This document shows positions 55,350 through 64,000 of a DNA stretch of 64,000 nt, one piece after another. The notes beneath the pieces were generated by a model. That model was not told where the DNA came from and made no database searches. It saw only the letters and a list, made by a program, of their open reading frames with translations. The stretch is from assembly GCF_036860695.1 (NCBI RefSeq), contig NZ_JAYKGJ010000004.1, positions 1-64,000 of the forward strand. The letters run 5' to 3'. A program made the position numbers and the translations under genes. How positions within the stretch are numbered: the first letter of the stretch is position 1; every line of letters begins with the position of its first letter. Source of the DNA: Rosettibacter firmus (GTDB lineage Bacteria > Bacteroidota > Ignavibacteria > Ignavibacteriales > Melioribacteraceae).

Positions 55350-57194
55350 TTATTTTCTCTTTTGAGTTGCTTTCTTTTGAGCTTGAGCCTGTTTTTCTGC
55401 TGCTTCCATCATTCTTGCCATAAAACCCTTTTTCTTCTTATTCTCAGCTACTGGCACAAGTTGAACATCATCTTTCTTTTTATTTATATAATATTGTTGA
55501 GCAATCGATAACAAATTGAACATAAAGTAGTAAAGATTCAATCCAGATGGAAAACCCATAAACATTAATGTAAACATCACTGGCATTATATAAACAAGAG
55601 CCTTTTGCGAAGGATCTTTTACACTTTGCTTCTGTTGAATAAACATTGTTATACCAAGAAGTAGTGCAAGTCCACTTACAATATCAATGTTGAATAAAGG
55701 AATTTTAAATGGAAGTTTATAAATTTTATCTGGTGCAGATAAATTATCTATCCACCATACAAAAGGTTGTTGTCTTATATCTATCACATTATTAAATAAG
55801 CTCCACAATGCAATTAATATTGGCATCTGTAAAAGAATAGGTAAACAACCACCCATTGGATTAATTCCATATGTAGAATAAAGTTTCATTGTTTCTTTTT
55901 GAATTCTTTGAGGGTCATCTTTATATTTTTCTTTAATCTCATTAATCTTTGGTTGAAGCAATTGCATCTTCTTCATCGATTTCATACTCTGACGTGTAAG
56001 AGGATGCAAAGCAAACTTTATAATAATTGAAAGAACAATTATTACCAATCCATAATTTGGAATAAACTTATGTAAAAACTGAAGTAATGGAAGAAGAATA
56101 TATTCAGAAATTGGTCGAATAATAAATTTCAAACCAAAAAAGCTTCCAAAGTCTACAATAATTTCAAAATTTCTTCCATAACTTTTAAGTACATCATAAT
56201 CTATTGGTCCAAGATATAGTTTAAAGGAATCTTTTTGATATTTCTGATTTTTGAAAGGAACTTTCAAACTCATACTATAATATTCACGAACACCATCGAG
56301 AATCTTCTTATGATATCCTTCGATGTAAGCACCACCATCATCACTTGGATTTTCTGGTGAAAGTATAACAGTAAAATATTTATTTCTAATAGCTGTCCAA
56401 TCGACTTTACCATTTATATCTTTTGTATATTTTTCATTTTCATGTGTAGCATCAATTATTGTTTGTTCTTCGCCAGCATAAACACTTGCATTAGAATGAT
56501 TTGCTTCGTCAACAGAATTTTTTTCTGTAAAGTTAATTCCATTATTCCATACCAAATCATATCTATAACTACTAATAACATCATCATAATTTTCAAACTC
56601 AATGTCCACATCGGCTGCATAATTATTTCCATAAAAAGTAAAATTCTTTTTTATTGTTTTATTGTTAGCTGTAGTAAAAGTATATGTTAAGGAAAGAGAA
56701 TCGTTTCCATTTAATTTGTAATAATAATTATTCAGATTAGGATCAAAATCAATATTGGAAGTGTTAATTAGTTTTCCTTCCTTAGTTACAAAAATTATAT
56801 TTAAATCACCACCCTGTTTTTGATTAACTAATTGAACATGACGATTATAAAAATCCGATTTATCAAATTCTTTATGATACCAGGTTTCATATTTTTTCAA
56901 ATAATATTTTCTAATTTTTCCACCTCGAGATGTTAACTCGATTTTTGCTAAATCAGTTTCAATAGTAATAATTCTTTCTGGTTTTGTTATAAGTGTTGTG
57001 TCGTTTGTGGAAGTTACAGATAAATTTTCTTTATCAATTAATTCTTCCTGATTAAGTTTAGTATCCTCTTTTTGAACTTTAGTAGTATCTGCAATTTGTT
57101 TTTGTGGAGGTGGTGGTGTGGGAGTATTCCAGTATAACCACAGTATTAAAATAATTCCAATTAAAATAAAACCAATTGTTGATTGTTTATCCAT
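55350..57194 (-). CDS. yidC: Membrane protein insertase YidC
   Basis: A 614-residue inner-membrane insertase. An N-terminal anchor (GFILIGIILILWLYW, about 8-22) is followed by a Pro-rich and Lys-rich linker, a large periplasmic beta-sandwich (about 75-350) and the Oxa1/YidC core (about 370-575) with five helices: LHKFIPNYGLVIIVLSIIIKF, LHPLTRQSMKSMKKMQLLQPKI and GGCLPILLQMPILIALWSLF. It ends in a basic tail. AAAGG precedes the ATG. It lies in the conserved rpmH-rnpA-yidD-yidC order. Confidence 0.98.
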   Translation of the reverse strand: MDKQSTIGFILIGIILILWLYWNTPTPPPPQKQIADTTKVQKEDTKLNQEELIDKENLSVTSTNDTTLITKPERIITIETDLAKIELTSRGGKIRKYYLKKYETWYHKEFDKSDFYNRHVQLVNQKQGGDLNIIFVTKEGKLINTSNIDFDPNLNNYYYKLNGNDSLSLTYTFTTANNKTIKKNFTFYGNNYAADVDIEFENYDDVISSYRYDLVWNNGINFTEKNSVDEANHSNASVYAGEEQTIIDATHENEKYTKDINGKVDWTAIRNKYFTVILSPENPSDDGGAYIEGYHKKILDGVREYYSMSLKVPFKNQKYQKDSFKLYLGPIDYDVLKSYGRNFEIIVDFGSFFGLKFIIRPISEYILLPLLQFLHKFIPNYGLVIIVLSIIIKFALHPLTRQSMKSMKKMQLLQPKINEIKEKYKDDPQRIQKETMKLYSTYGINPMGGCLPILLQMPILIALWSLFNNVIDIRQQPFVWWIDNLSAPDKIYKLPFKIPLFNIDIVSGLALLLGITMFIQQKQSVKDPSQKALVYIMPVMFTLMFMGFPSGLNLYYFMFNLLSIAQQYYINKKKDDVQLVPVAENKKKKGFMARMMEAAEKQAQAQKKATQKRK

Positions 57195-57209
57195 TATTCA
57201 ACCTTTATA

Positions 57210-57419
57210 TTATTCAAGTGGATCATAACCGCCTTTATTAAACGGATTACATCTTAAAATTCGCCAAATAGCTTTGATACCTCCCTTCAGAAGACCATAT
57301 TTTGATAATGATTCAACAGCATATTGAGAGCATGTTGGATAAAATCGACATGATGAAGGGAAAAGTGGCGAAATTAATTTTTGATAGATTTTAATTAAAT
57401 ATATAAATATAAATCGCAT
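57210..57419 (-). CDS. yidD: Membrane protein insertion efficiency factor YidD
   Basis: A 69-residue protein matching YidD over its full length: [35 protein letters not shown] with the two conserved Cys, then [17 protein letters not shown]. The family aids YidC-dependent insertion. It begins one base after the rnpA stop. Confidence 0.97.
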   Translation of the reverse strand: MRFIFIYLIKIYQKLISPLFPSSCRFYPTCSQYAVESLSKYGLLKGGIKAIWRILRCNPFNKGGYDPLE

Positions 57420-57420
57420 T

Positions 57421-57819
57421 TCAAATTCTTAACTTAATCTTATTCATCAAATCTACAATATCGGGCATAATATTGCTTAATTTAATTTTTTTATTCTTAG
57501 CTTCATTTAAAGTATTCGATGCAAAAATAATATACAATCCAATTTTTTTTTCTAAGCAGAGAGGGATTAAAATTTGTTTATTAAGACGATACGATTCACG
57601 TAAAAGTCTTTTAAGCCGATTTCTCCAGACTGCTTTACCAGTTTTTCTTGATACAGCAAAAGCTGTTTTTACTCCAATATAATCAGAGTCTTTATTAATA
57701 TAAAAAATTGCTTTTATGATAGATGATGAAGAATAAATAGTTTCGCCTTTTGTATAGACTAACTCAATTTCTTTCTTCTTCTTGATTCTTTCTTTTGCAG
57801 AAAGACCAAATTGTTTCAA
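57421..57819 (-). CDS. rnpA: Ribonuclease P protein component
   Basis: A 132-residue basic protein binding the RNase P RNA in 5' tRNA processing. [26 protein letters not shown] starts it; the RNR-type motif is [21 protein letters not shown] (about 68-88). The start is TTG at 57819 because a strong GAGGAGGT lies just upstream. A second in-frame TTG at 57849 would add ten residues that read through this ribosome binding site. It follows rpmH by 35 bp. Confidence 0.95.
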   Translation of the reverse strand: MKQFGLSAKERIKKKKEIELVYTKGETIYSSSSIIKAIFYINKDSDYIGVKTAFAVSRKTGKAVWRNRLKRLLRESYRLNKQILIPLCLEKKIGLYIIFASNTLNEAKNKKIKLSNIMPDIVDLMNKIKLRI

Positions 57820-57854
57820 ATTGACCTCCTCGCAATTTATGCGAGGCAAATTTA

Positions 57855-58001
57855 TTAGCGTTCGTCACTAACTGTTAATTTTTTTCTCCCTTTTGCTCTT
57901 CTTCTTGCAAGAACTTTTCTGCCATTTTTTGTTGACATTCTTTCACGAAATCCATGTGTATTTTTTCTTTTTCTAATACTTGGTTGATAAGTTCTTTTCA
58001 T
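57855..58001 (-). CDS. rpmH: Ribosomal protein L34
   Basis: A 48-residue very basic protein, readable on the minus strand as [18 protein letters not shown], then [20 protein letters not shown] and KKLTVSDER. This is canonical L34. AAGGT lies 6 nt before the ATG at 58001. It heads the rpmH-rnpA-yidD-yidC cluster. dnaA, often divergent from rpmH, is absent. Confidence 0.98.
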   Translation of the reverse strand: MKRTYQPSIRKRKNTHGFRERMSTKNGRKVLARRRAKGRKKLTVSDER

Positions 58002-58500
58002 GATTTACCTTAATTTCATTTGAAAGTGTGCAAAATTACTGAATTTGTGCATAATAACCAAAAGAAAGGGATCAAATTCATTCTTCAGGCGGGATTAACG
58101 GGAAGCGGAAATCCCAGTGAACAGCCCAGCCAACTATCCACCAGAATAACCGCTCCCTATAATTTTGTAATTGCATAAATACATCATATATAAAATTACT
58201 ATTTGCGTGCCAGATTTTGTTTAATAATTTCATTAATATCACAACATCTTTTATAAAATTATGTCTCAAAAAGAAAATCTTATCTTTTTTATACACTTAG
58301 AACAAATTGTTTTAAGATTATTTATTTTTCCAGCCCATTTTTATTTTAAAACTATAAAGAATTGGAATTCAATAGTTTGATATATATCAATAATTACGCA
58401 AGACAATAACTTTTATAAAATATTATTTCAAAGTAACTTTTTGAATGATGACCAGTCTAAATGCTAAGAAAAAAGATAAATCAAGTAAATAGAGCAGATT
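58002..58500. other. Intergenic region with a GC-rich structured patch
   Basis: 499 bp between rpmH (minus) and the DUF5916 gene (plus). Most is AT-rich and should hold both promoters. About 58082-58160 is distinctly richer in GC and contains a GGGATT/AATCCC dyad (58091-58096, 58110-58115). An open frame on the minus strand (58078-58296) would end in WDFRFPLIPPEE but has no ribosome binding site and reads through low-complexity DNA, so I do not call a gene. The patch may be a repeated intergenic element. A single DnaA-box match (58046-58054) is not enough for an origin. Confidence 0.5.
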
Positions 58501-61149
58501 ATGAAAAAAAACTTTTTACTTTTATTCATCATTACACCATTAATATTCTTAAATGCTGGTAGAACAACCACAGATAAAGTTGTTCCTGCATTAAAAGTAG
58601 AAAAAATAGAAATTAAATTAGATGGTAAACTTGATGAACCCATCTGGCAAACTATACCGATTAAAGGTTTTACACAACGAGACCCTAACGAAGGACAACC
58701 CGCATCCGAAGAAACACACGTCTGGATAGCATATGATGATGAAAACATTTATGTAGCAGCAAGATGCTTTGATTCTCAACCCGAATTAATTGATGCCAGT
58801 TTAACTCGTAGAGATAATTATATACTTTCAGATTGGTTCGGCTTTTATGTTGATCCTTTTAATGATAAAAAAAATGGTTACTTTTTTGTAGTTAATGCTG
58901 GTGGTTCAATCATGGATGGCGTGTTATTTAACGATAGCTGGGATGATGATTCGTGGGATGGAATATGGGAAGCAAAAACTCAGATTGATGATAAAGGATG
59001 GACTGTTGAAATGAAAATTCCATTTTCTCAGCTGAGATTTAAGAAGTCTGATAAAATGCAATGGGGAATTAATTTCGCAAGAGAGATTAAAAGAAAAAAT
59101 GAACGTTCTTATTTTATAATGGTACCTAAAAATGAAAGTGGATTCGTATCACGATTTGCTATTCTTGATGGACTTAATGGAATTAAACCAAAACAACGCT
59201 TTGAAATTTTTCCTTACATTGTTCAAAAAGCTCAATATCTTGTTCACGATGCAAACGATCCATTTTATAAAAGTAATCAATATAAGACTGCAATTGGTGC
59301 AGATTTTAAAATTGGATTGGGAAGTAACTTAAACATTGATGCAACAATAAATCCAGATTTTGGTCAGGTTGAAGTTGACCCTGCTGTTATAAATCTAACT
59401 GCCTTCGAATCATATTTCGAAGAAAAAAGACCATTCTTTATTGAAGGCTCAAACATTTTTTATTTCGGTATTGGTGGAGCTAATAATAATTGGGGTTTCA
59501 ATTTTGGCTGGCCAGAACTTTTTTATTCAAGAAGAATTGGAAGACGACCACAAGGTAATGTATCTGACAACGAGTTTGTAAACTATCCTTCTGAAACAAG
59601 AATAATCGGTGCTGCCAAACTTACAGGCAAATTAGATGAAACAACTTCGATTGGTGCAATCAGTGCAATAACAGAAAGAACTTATGCAACACTCTTCAAT
59701 AAAGGAATTAAATATGAAGAAGAAGTTGAACCTTTAACACACTATGGAGTTTTTAGATCTAAGAAAGAATTCAATAATGGAAATCAGGCATTGGGAGTAA
59801 TGTTCACATCTGTAAATAGAGATTTACAAAATAATTCACTAAAAAATATTTTATCTAAAAATGCTTATACATTTGGCATTGATGGATGGACATTCTTAGA
59901 TGAATCAAAAGTATATGTTTTAACAGGAGCTTTTGCCGCAAGTTATGTTGAAGGTACAAAAGATTTTATAACTGAATTACAAAAGAAACCTTATAGATAT
60001 TTTCAAAGACCCGATGCTATTAAATATAAAATTGATTCTTCAAAAACATCTCTTGCAGGTTATTACGGAAGATTAATGCTAAATAAACAGGAAGGAAATT
60101 TCTATATAAATGCTGCACTTGGGGCTGTATCTCCTGGTTTTGAACAAAATGACCTTGGATTTCAGTGGATGGCAGATAGAATTAATGCACACATTGTTTT
60201 AGGTTACAGATGGTTTAATCCAGAAGGTATTTTCAGATCCAAACATATTTATATGGCTCATACAAGATCTTATAATTTCGATGGAAATATTACCTCAAAT
60301 TTTATATGGTATCGAATAGGTGGTACATTTACAAATTATTATACACTGGTAATGGGAGGAAATTATCAAGCTGAAACTTATAATGTATCTTTAACCAGAG
60401 GAGGCCCATTAGCAAAGAATCCTGCAGAATGGAATATCTGGCTTTATGCTGAAACTGATGAAAGAAAAAAAATCAAACTTGAATTAGAAAGTGTTTATGG
60501 TCAAGATAAATTAGGTGGATTATATAAGGAAATAAAATTAAATCTTGATTGGAAACCAAATTCACAAATAAAAATAAGTTTTGGACCTTCCTATTCTTAT
60601 TCAATTAACCCAACACAATGGATAAATAATTTCGAAGACCAGTACGCAGTAAATACTTATCAATACAGATATGTATTTGGAAAAATTATTCAAAATACTT
60701 TATCAACAAACATTAGACTTAATTGGACTTTTACACCTAAACTAAGTCTGCAAGTATACTTACAACCATTCTTTGCTGTTGGTGATTATCAAGAATTTAA
60801 AGAGCTCTCCAAACCTAAAAGTCTGTCATATCTAATTTATGGACAAAATAACTCTACAATAAATTACAACGAAATCAATAACGAATACGAAGTTGATCCC
60901 GATGGTAATGGTCCTGCAACAACTTTTAAATTCGGAAATCCTGATTTTAATTATAAATCAATTAGAGGAACAGCTGTATTAAGATGGGAAATAAAGCCCG
61001 GTTCAATTTTATATCTTGTCTGGTCTCATAATCAAACTAATGATAGTAATCCTGGTGAATTTAATTTAAAAAGAGATTTTAAAAACTTATGGAAATCTGA
61101 TGGAGACAATATTTTTCTGATAAAATTCTCTTATTGGTTTAATATTTAA
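58501..61149 (+). CDS. DUF5916/CBM9-like outer-membrane protein
   Basis: An 882-residue exported protein. After a signal peptide (MKKNFLLLFIITPLIFLNAG) comes a carbohydrate-binding-module-9-like domain (about 35-210): LDGKLDEPIWQTIPIKGFTQ, EETHVWIAYDDENIYVAARCFDSQPE. DUF5916 follows (about 230-880): NIDATINPDFGQVEVDPAVINLTAFESYFEEKRPFFIEGSNIF, then many amphipathic strands typical of an outer-membrane barrel, ending in FLIKFSYWFNI. It is common in Bacteroidetes and relatives; a role in surface glycan or peptide handling is assumed rather than known. Probably monocistronic or with the following aminotransferase (61 bp gap). Confidence 0.9.
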   Translation: MKKNFLLLFIITPLIFLNAGRTTTDKVVPALKVEKIEIKLDGKLDEPIWQTIPIKGFTQRDPNEGQPASEETHVWIAYDDENIYVAARCFDSQPELIDASLTRRDNYILSDWFGFYVDPFNDKKNGYFFVVNAGGSIMDGVLFNDSWDDDSWDGIWEAKTQIDDKGWTVEMKIPFSQLRFKKSDKMQWGINFAREIKRKNERSYFIMVPKNESGFVSRFAILDGLNGIKPKQRFEIFPYIVQKAQYLVHDANDPFYKSNQYKTAIGADFKIGLGSNLNIDATINPDFGQVEVDPAVINLTAFESYFEEKRPFFIEGSNIFYFGIGGANNNWGFNFGWPELFYSRRIGRRPQGNVSDNEFVNYPSETRIIGAAKLTGKLDETTSIGAISAITERTYATLFNKGIKYEEEVEPLTHYGVFRSKKEFNNGNQALGVMFTSVNRDLQNNSLKNILSKNAYTFGIDGWTFLDESKVYVLTGAFAASYVEGTKDFITELQKKPYRYFQRPDAIKYKIDSSKTSLAGYYGRLMLNKQEGNFYINAALGAVSPGFEQNDLGFQWMADRINAHIVLGYRWFNPEGIFRSKHIYMAHTRSYNFDGNITSNFIWYRIGGTFTNYYTLVMGGNYQAETYNVSLTRGGPLAKNPAEWNIWLYAETDERKKIKLELESVYGQDKLGGLYKEIKLNLDWKPNSQIKISFGPSYSYSINPTQWINNFEDQYAVNTYQYRYVFGKIIQNTLSTNIRLNWTFTPKLSLQVYLQPFFAVGDYQEFKELSKPKSLSYLIYGQNNSTINYNEINNEYEVDPDGNGPATTFKFGNPDFNYKSIRGTAVLRWEIKPGSILYLVWSHNQTNDSNPGEFNLKRDFKNLWKSDGDNIFLIKFSYWFNI

Positions 61150-61210
61150 AAAGAATTTTAATAAATTAAAATATATTTCAAACACATTTAAGAAAAAGAA
61201 TTTAATTAAT

Positions 61211-62413
61211 ATGGCATTAAAATTATCCAGACGAGTAGAAAGAATAGAAATTTCGCCAACAATGAAAATTTCACAACTTGCTATAGAAATGAAAGCTCGT
61301 GGCGAAAACTTAATTGATTTAAGCGTTGGAGAACCAGATTTTCCAACACCAGAAAACATTAAAGAAGAAGGAATAAATTCTATAAAAAATAATTTTACAA
61401 AATACACTATAAATTCTGGAATAATTGAACTAAGAAGAGCAATCTCAGAAAAATTTAAAAGAGAACATAACCTTGATTATAAACCAGAAGAAATAATAGT
61501 TTCATCAGGTGCAAAACAAAGTATTTTTAATACCATAATGTCATTGGTAGATGATGACGATGAAGTGATTATACCTTCCCCTTATTATGTTTCTTATCCG
61601 CATATGGTTTCTCTGGCAAATGGTAAGTCAATAATAATTGAAACAAAAGAAGAGAATGGATTTAAAATTACAAGCGAACTATTAAGCCAAGCTATAACTT
61701 CAAAGACTAAATTGTTGATTTTATGTAATCCTTCCAATCCAACAGGTACTGCATATTCTAAAAAAGAGCTGGAAGAACTTATTCCAGTTCTTGAAGAAAA
61801 TGATTTTTATATTCTATCTGATGAGATTTATGAAAAGCTCGTATATGATGATTTTAAATTTATCAGCATTGCTTCTTTAAGTGAAAAAATTAAAAACAAA
61901 ACTGTTATAATTAATGGTCATTCAAAATCATACTCGATGACTGGCTGGAGAATTGGATATGCTGCAGGTCCAATTGAAATTATAAAAGCAATGAATAAAA
62001 TCCAGAGTCATAGCACATCGAATGCATCATCAATTTCACAAAGAGCAGCTCTTGCTGCTTTACTTGGTCCTCAAGATTATGTTGAATTTTCCAGAAATGA
62101 ATTTCAAAAAAGAAGAGATATTCTTTATAACGAGCTAACATCAATCAATGGAATTAAATGCTATAAACCACAGGGAGCTTTTTATTTATTCCCCAATGTA
62201 TCTTTTTATTTTGGCAAACATAGTGGAAACATAACTATTAACAACTCATTTGATTTAGCACTTTATCTTTTAAATCAAGCCAAAGTAGCAGTAGTTCCTG
62301 GAAGTGTTTTTGGTGCAGAAGGATACATAAGATTATCATATTCAACATCTGTAGAAAATTTAATTGAAGGTGCAAAAAGAATAAAAGAAGCTTTACAAAG
62401 ATTAGTAAGTTAA
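61211..62413 (+). CDS. Class I aminotransferase (aspartate aminotransferase-like, subgroup Ib)
   Basis: A 400-residue cytosolic PLP enzyme. The N-terminus LSRRVERIEISPTMKISQLAIEMKARGENLIDLSVGEPDFPTPENI is typical of subgroup Ib. VSSGAKQSIFN contacts PLP phosphate; LCNPSNPTGT holds the cofactor-ring Asn; YDDFKF and NGHSKSYSMTGWRIGY (about 235-250) contain the Schiff-base Lys; FRIGYI-type Arg is in EGYIRLSYSTS. Likely aspartate or another broad aminotransferase; the substrate cannot be fixed by sequence reading. Confidence 0.93.
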   Translation: MALKLSRRVERIEISPTMKISQLAIEMKARGENLIDLSVGEPDFPTPENIKEEGINSIKNNFTKYTINSGIIELRRAISEKFKREHNLDYKPEEIIVSSGAKQSIFNTIMSLVDDDDEVIIPSPYYVSYPHMVSLANGKSIIIETKEENGFKITSELLSQAITSKTKLLILCNPSNPTGTAYSKKELEELIPVLEENDFYILSDEIYEKLVYDDFKFISIASLSEKIKNKTVIINGHSKSYSMTGWRIGYAAGPIEIIKAMNKIQSHSTSNASSISQRAALAALLGPQDYVEFSRNEFQKRRDILYNELTSINGIKCYKPQGAFYLFPNVSFYFGKHSGNITINNSFDLALYLLNQAKVAVVPGSVFGAEGYIRLSYSTSVENLIEGAKRIKEALQRLVS

Positions 62414-62434
62414 CAGCTGATTTAATTTAAAGAA

Positions 62435-63799
62435 CTATCGAATCCAGACTGTTTTTATATTTACAAATTCTTTAATTCCATAATGAGAAAGTTCTCTTCC
62501 ATATCCAGAATTTTTAACTCCACCGAAAGGCAATCTCGGATCACTTTTTACCATACCATTAATAAATACAGAACCTGCTTCGATTTGGCGAGCAAGTTTT
62601 CTGGCTTTCTCAATATTATTTGTCCACAACGAAGCACCAAGACCATATTTGGTATCGTTGGCAATTTCAATAGCTTCGTTATCATCTTTTACTTTTATTA
62701 AAGCTGCTACTGGACCAAATATTTCTTCTTCATAAGCAGGCATTCCTTTTTTAACATTAGCAAGTACAGTTGGTTCAAAGAACAAACTTTCTGAATCTAT
62801 TCTTTTACCTCCACATAAAATTACTGCTCCATTTTCCACCGAATTTTTGACCTGATATTCAAGTTCAATTAATAAATCTTCTCGTGCAATTGGTCCAAGT
62901 TCTGTTGTTTCTTCCATTGGATTACCAACTTTAACTTTCGACATCAAATCAACAAATTTTTTCTCAAATTCATCATAAACTTTTTCAACAACAATAAATC
63001 TTTTTGCTGCAATGCAACTCTGACCATTATTAATTAATCTCGCATTTACTCCTGTTTTAACAGCTAAATCAATATCAGCATCTTCAAGAATTATAAATGG
63101 ATCGCTACCACCTAATTCCATTACAGATTTTTTTAAAAACTTACCACAATATCCTGCAACCTGTCTACCAGCATATTCGCTACCAGTTAATGTTACAGCT
63201 TTAACTTTTGGATGATTGATAATTTCTTCGACATCCGAAGGATTAATCAGAACAGTTCTGAATAAATTTTGTGGAAATTGAGCATCTTTAAATATTTTCT
63301 CAATTGCTAAAGCACACATTGGAACATTAGAAGCGTGTTTTAGTAAACATGCATTACCTGCCATTAAAGCAGGGACTGCAAATCTAAATACCTGCCAGAA
63401 TGGAAAATTCCATGGCATTATTGCAAATATTATTCCGAGCGGATCAAATTGAATATAACTTTCTGATGCATCTGTTTGAATATATTCTTTCTGTAAAAAA
63501 TCTTCTGCATTTTCTGAATAATATTCACAAACCCATGCACACTTTTCTATTTCTGATATTGCTTGAGTTATTGGTTTTCCCATTTCTGTTACAATAATTT
63601 TAGCATACTCTCTTTTATTCTCTTTTAAAATCTTTGCAACATTTTTCATCAATATACTTCGTTCATAAAATGAAGTTTCTTTCCAGTATTGAAATGCATT
63701 TTGAACATCATCTATTAAATTAAAAACTATTTCCAGAGAATATTCTTCAAAAACTTTTTCAACTTTTTTTGTTGATGGATTAATTGATTTAATTGCCAT
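62435..63799 (-). CDS. NAD(P)-dependent aldehyde dehydrogenase, succinate-semialdehyde type
   Basis: A 454-residue aldehyde dehydrogenase. FAIMPWNFPFWQVFRFAVPALMAGNACLLKHASNVP forms the cofactor pocket, TLTGSEYAGRQVA the Rossmann turn, and VMELGGSDPFIIL the general-base Glu. The nucleophile is the Cys in NNGQSCIAAKRFIV, and EEEIFGPVAALIKV is the Glu-Phe-Gly-Pro motif. Length and motif wording match the Sad/GabD-like succinate-semialdehyde branch, but other aldehydes are possible. A GGGGGG run precedes the ATG. It is convergent with the aminotransferase gene. Confidence 0.93.
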   Translation of the reverse strand: MAIKSINPSTKKVEKVFEEYSLEIVFNLIDDVQNAFQYWKETSFYERSILMKNVAKILKENKREYAKIIVTEMGKPITQAISEIEKCAWVCEYYSENAEDFLQKEYIQTDASESYIQFDPLGIIFAIMPWNFPFWQVFRFAVPALMAGNACLLKHASNVPMCALAIEKIFKDAQFPQNLFRTVLINPSDVEEIINHPKVKAVTLTGSEYAGRQVAGYCGKFLKKSVMELGGSDPFIILEDADIDLAVKTGVNARLINNGQSCIAAKRFIVVEKVYDEFEKKFVDLMSKVKVGNPMEETTELGPIAREDLLIELEYQVKNSVENGAVILCGGKRIDSESLFFEPTVLANVKKGMPAYEEEIFGPVAALIKVKDDNEAIEIANDTKYGLGASLWTNNIEKARKLARQIEAGSVFINGMVKSDPRLPFGGVKNSGYGRELSHYGIKEFVNIKTVWIR

Positions 63800-63930
63800 T
63801 TTACCCCCCAGAAAATTTAAAACAAATATAATCAGTAAGCTTCGATTTTAGTATAAAAATTTTGTAAGTTATAAGAAAAATAATTCAAATATAAACATGA
63901 TAAATTACCTCAATTAAATAATTATTCTTT

Positions 63931-64000
63931 ATGAAAAAATCTAAACCTAAAACTTTTGTTCTCGACACAAATGTTATTTTACACGATCCAACCTGCATTC
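63931..64000 (+). CDS. PhoH-family protein with N-terminal PIN domain (5' fragment)
   Basis: The first 23 codons are in the window: MKKSKPKTFVLDTNVILHDP then TCI, cut by the right edge. FVLDTNVILHDP is the start of the PIN nuclease domain of PIN-PhoH (YlaK-like) proteins, which carry a PhoH ATPase behind it. The identification rests on this short motif and cannot be confirmed further here. Confidence 0.75.
   Translation, partial: MKKSKPKTFVLDTNVILHDPTCI

Noticed and set aside
58046-58054. TGTGCATAA, a DnaA-box match near rpmH
   Set aside because: A single box in AT-rich DNA with no dnaA gene nearby is not evidence for an origin.
58078-58296. 72-codon minus-strand frame ending WDFRFPLIPPEE
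   Set aside because: No ribosome binding site and mixed composition; kept only as a possible repeat element in the findings.

Overview
The window is a low-GC chromosomal segment of an FCB-group bacterium, most likely from Ignavibacteriota (Ignavibacterium/Melioribacter-like). This rests on a type IX secretion sorting domain with the 'NYPNPFNPST' signature, an outer-membrane gene set (Omp85 barrels, a TonB receptor, a DUF5916 protein), a GWxTD protein, a BatA-type protein and the Bacteroidetes/Chlorobi-style AMP nucleosidase. No rRNA, tRNA, phage or insertion-sequence gene was found. The assignment is from protein character only; no database was searched.

Layout. 1-1663 is the end of a long CRISPR array (25 identical 30-nt repeats visible, continuing past the left edge), followed by an AT-rich leader to about 2.0 kb; no cas gene is in view. 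2.05-5.15 kb is a self-contained regulatory module on the minus strand: a PAS/AAA+/Fis sigma-54 activator, two perfect TGTTGCA/TGCAACA palindromes, a candidate -24/-12 promoter, a small TPR protein, and a split-Soret-type cytochrome carrying a T9SS C-terminal domain. 5.3-11.5 kb holds a purine permease, an AMP nucleosidase/PAP2 operon and a hybrid histidine kinase. 11.5-14.0 kb is dxr-rseP. 14.2-16.0 kb is a TonB receptor. 16.1-22.6 kb is a minus-strand block: yraN, rnhB, an Omp85 protein, a PfkB-family kinase, a GWxTD protein and rimO. 22.8-30.3 kb is a plus-strand block: SpoIID-like, glycosyltransferase, BatA-like, hflX, hutH. 30.4-34.4 kb has serC-DUF1015, a MarR regulator, DUF2203 and OsmC.

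34.6-41.4 kb is the most unusual locus: an SPFH-domain protein gene overlaps by one base a gene for a 1869-residue protein. In that protein two tandem fold-type-I aminotransferase-like regions are fused to a strongly diverged phosphoenolpyruvate-carboxylase-like region; a DUF2905 gene follows. 41.7-44.5 kb encodes a double-PspC membrane protein, a small membrane protein and a divergent ECF sigma/anti-sigma pair. 44.7-52.6 kb is alaS, an NtrC-type response regulator with a soluble kinase-receiver protein, a methyltransferase-like protein, an RlmD-type rRNA methyltransferase and a TPR protein. 52.6-58.0 kb is the rpmH-rnpA-yidD-yidC cluster followed by a patatin/Omp85 protein. 58.5-64 kb has a DUF5916 protein, an aminotransferase, an aldehyde dehydrogenase and the start of a PhoH/PIN-type gene cut by the right edge.

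Best candidates for follow-up: (1) the aminotransferase/PEPC-like fusion coupled to an SPFH protein, (2) the apparent surface export of a split-Soret cytochrome under a dedicated sigma-54 activator, (3) two intergenic structured, relatively GC-rich patches (14056-14139 and about 58082-58160) that look like repeat elements, and (4) the CRISPR leader end, with recent spacers available for protospacer search.
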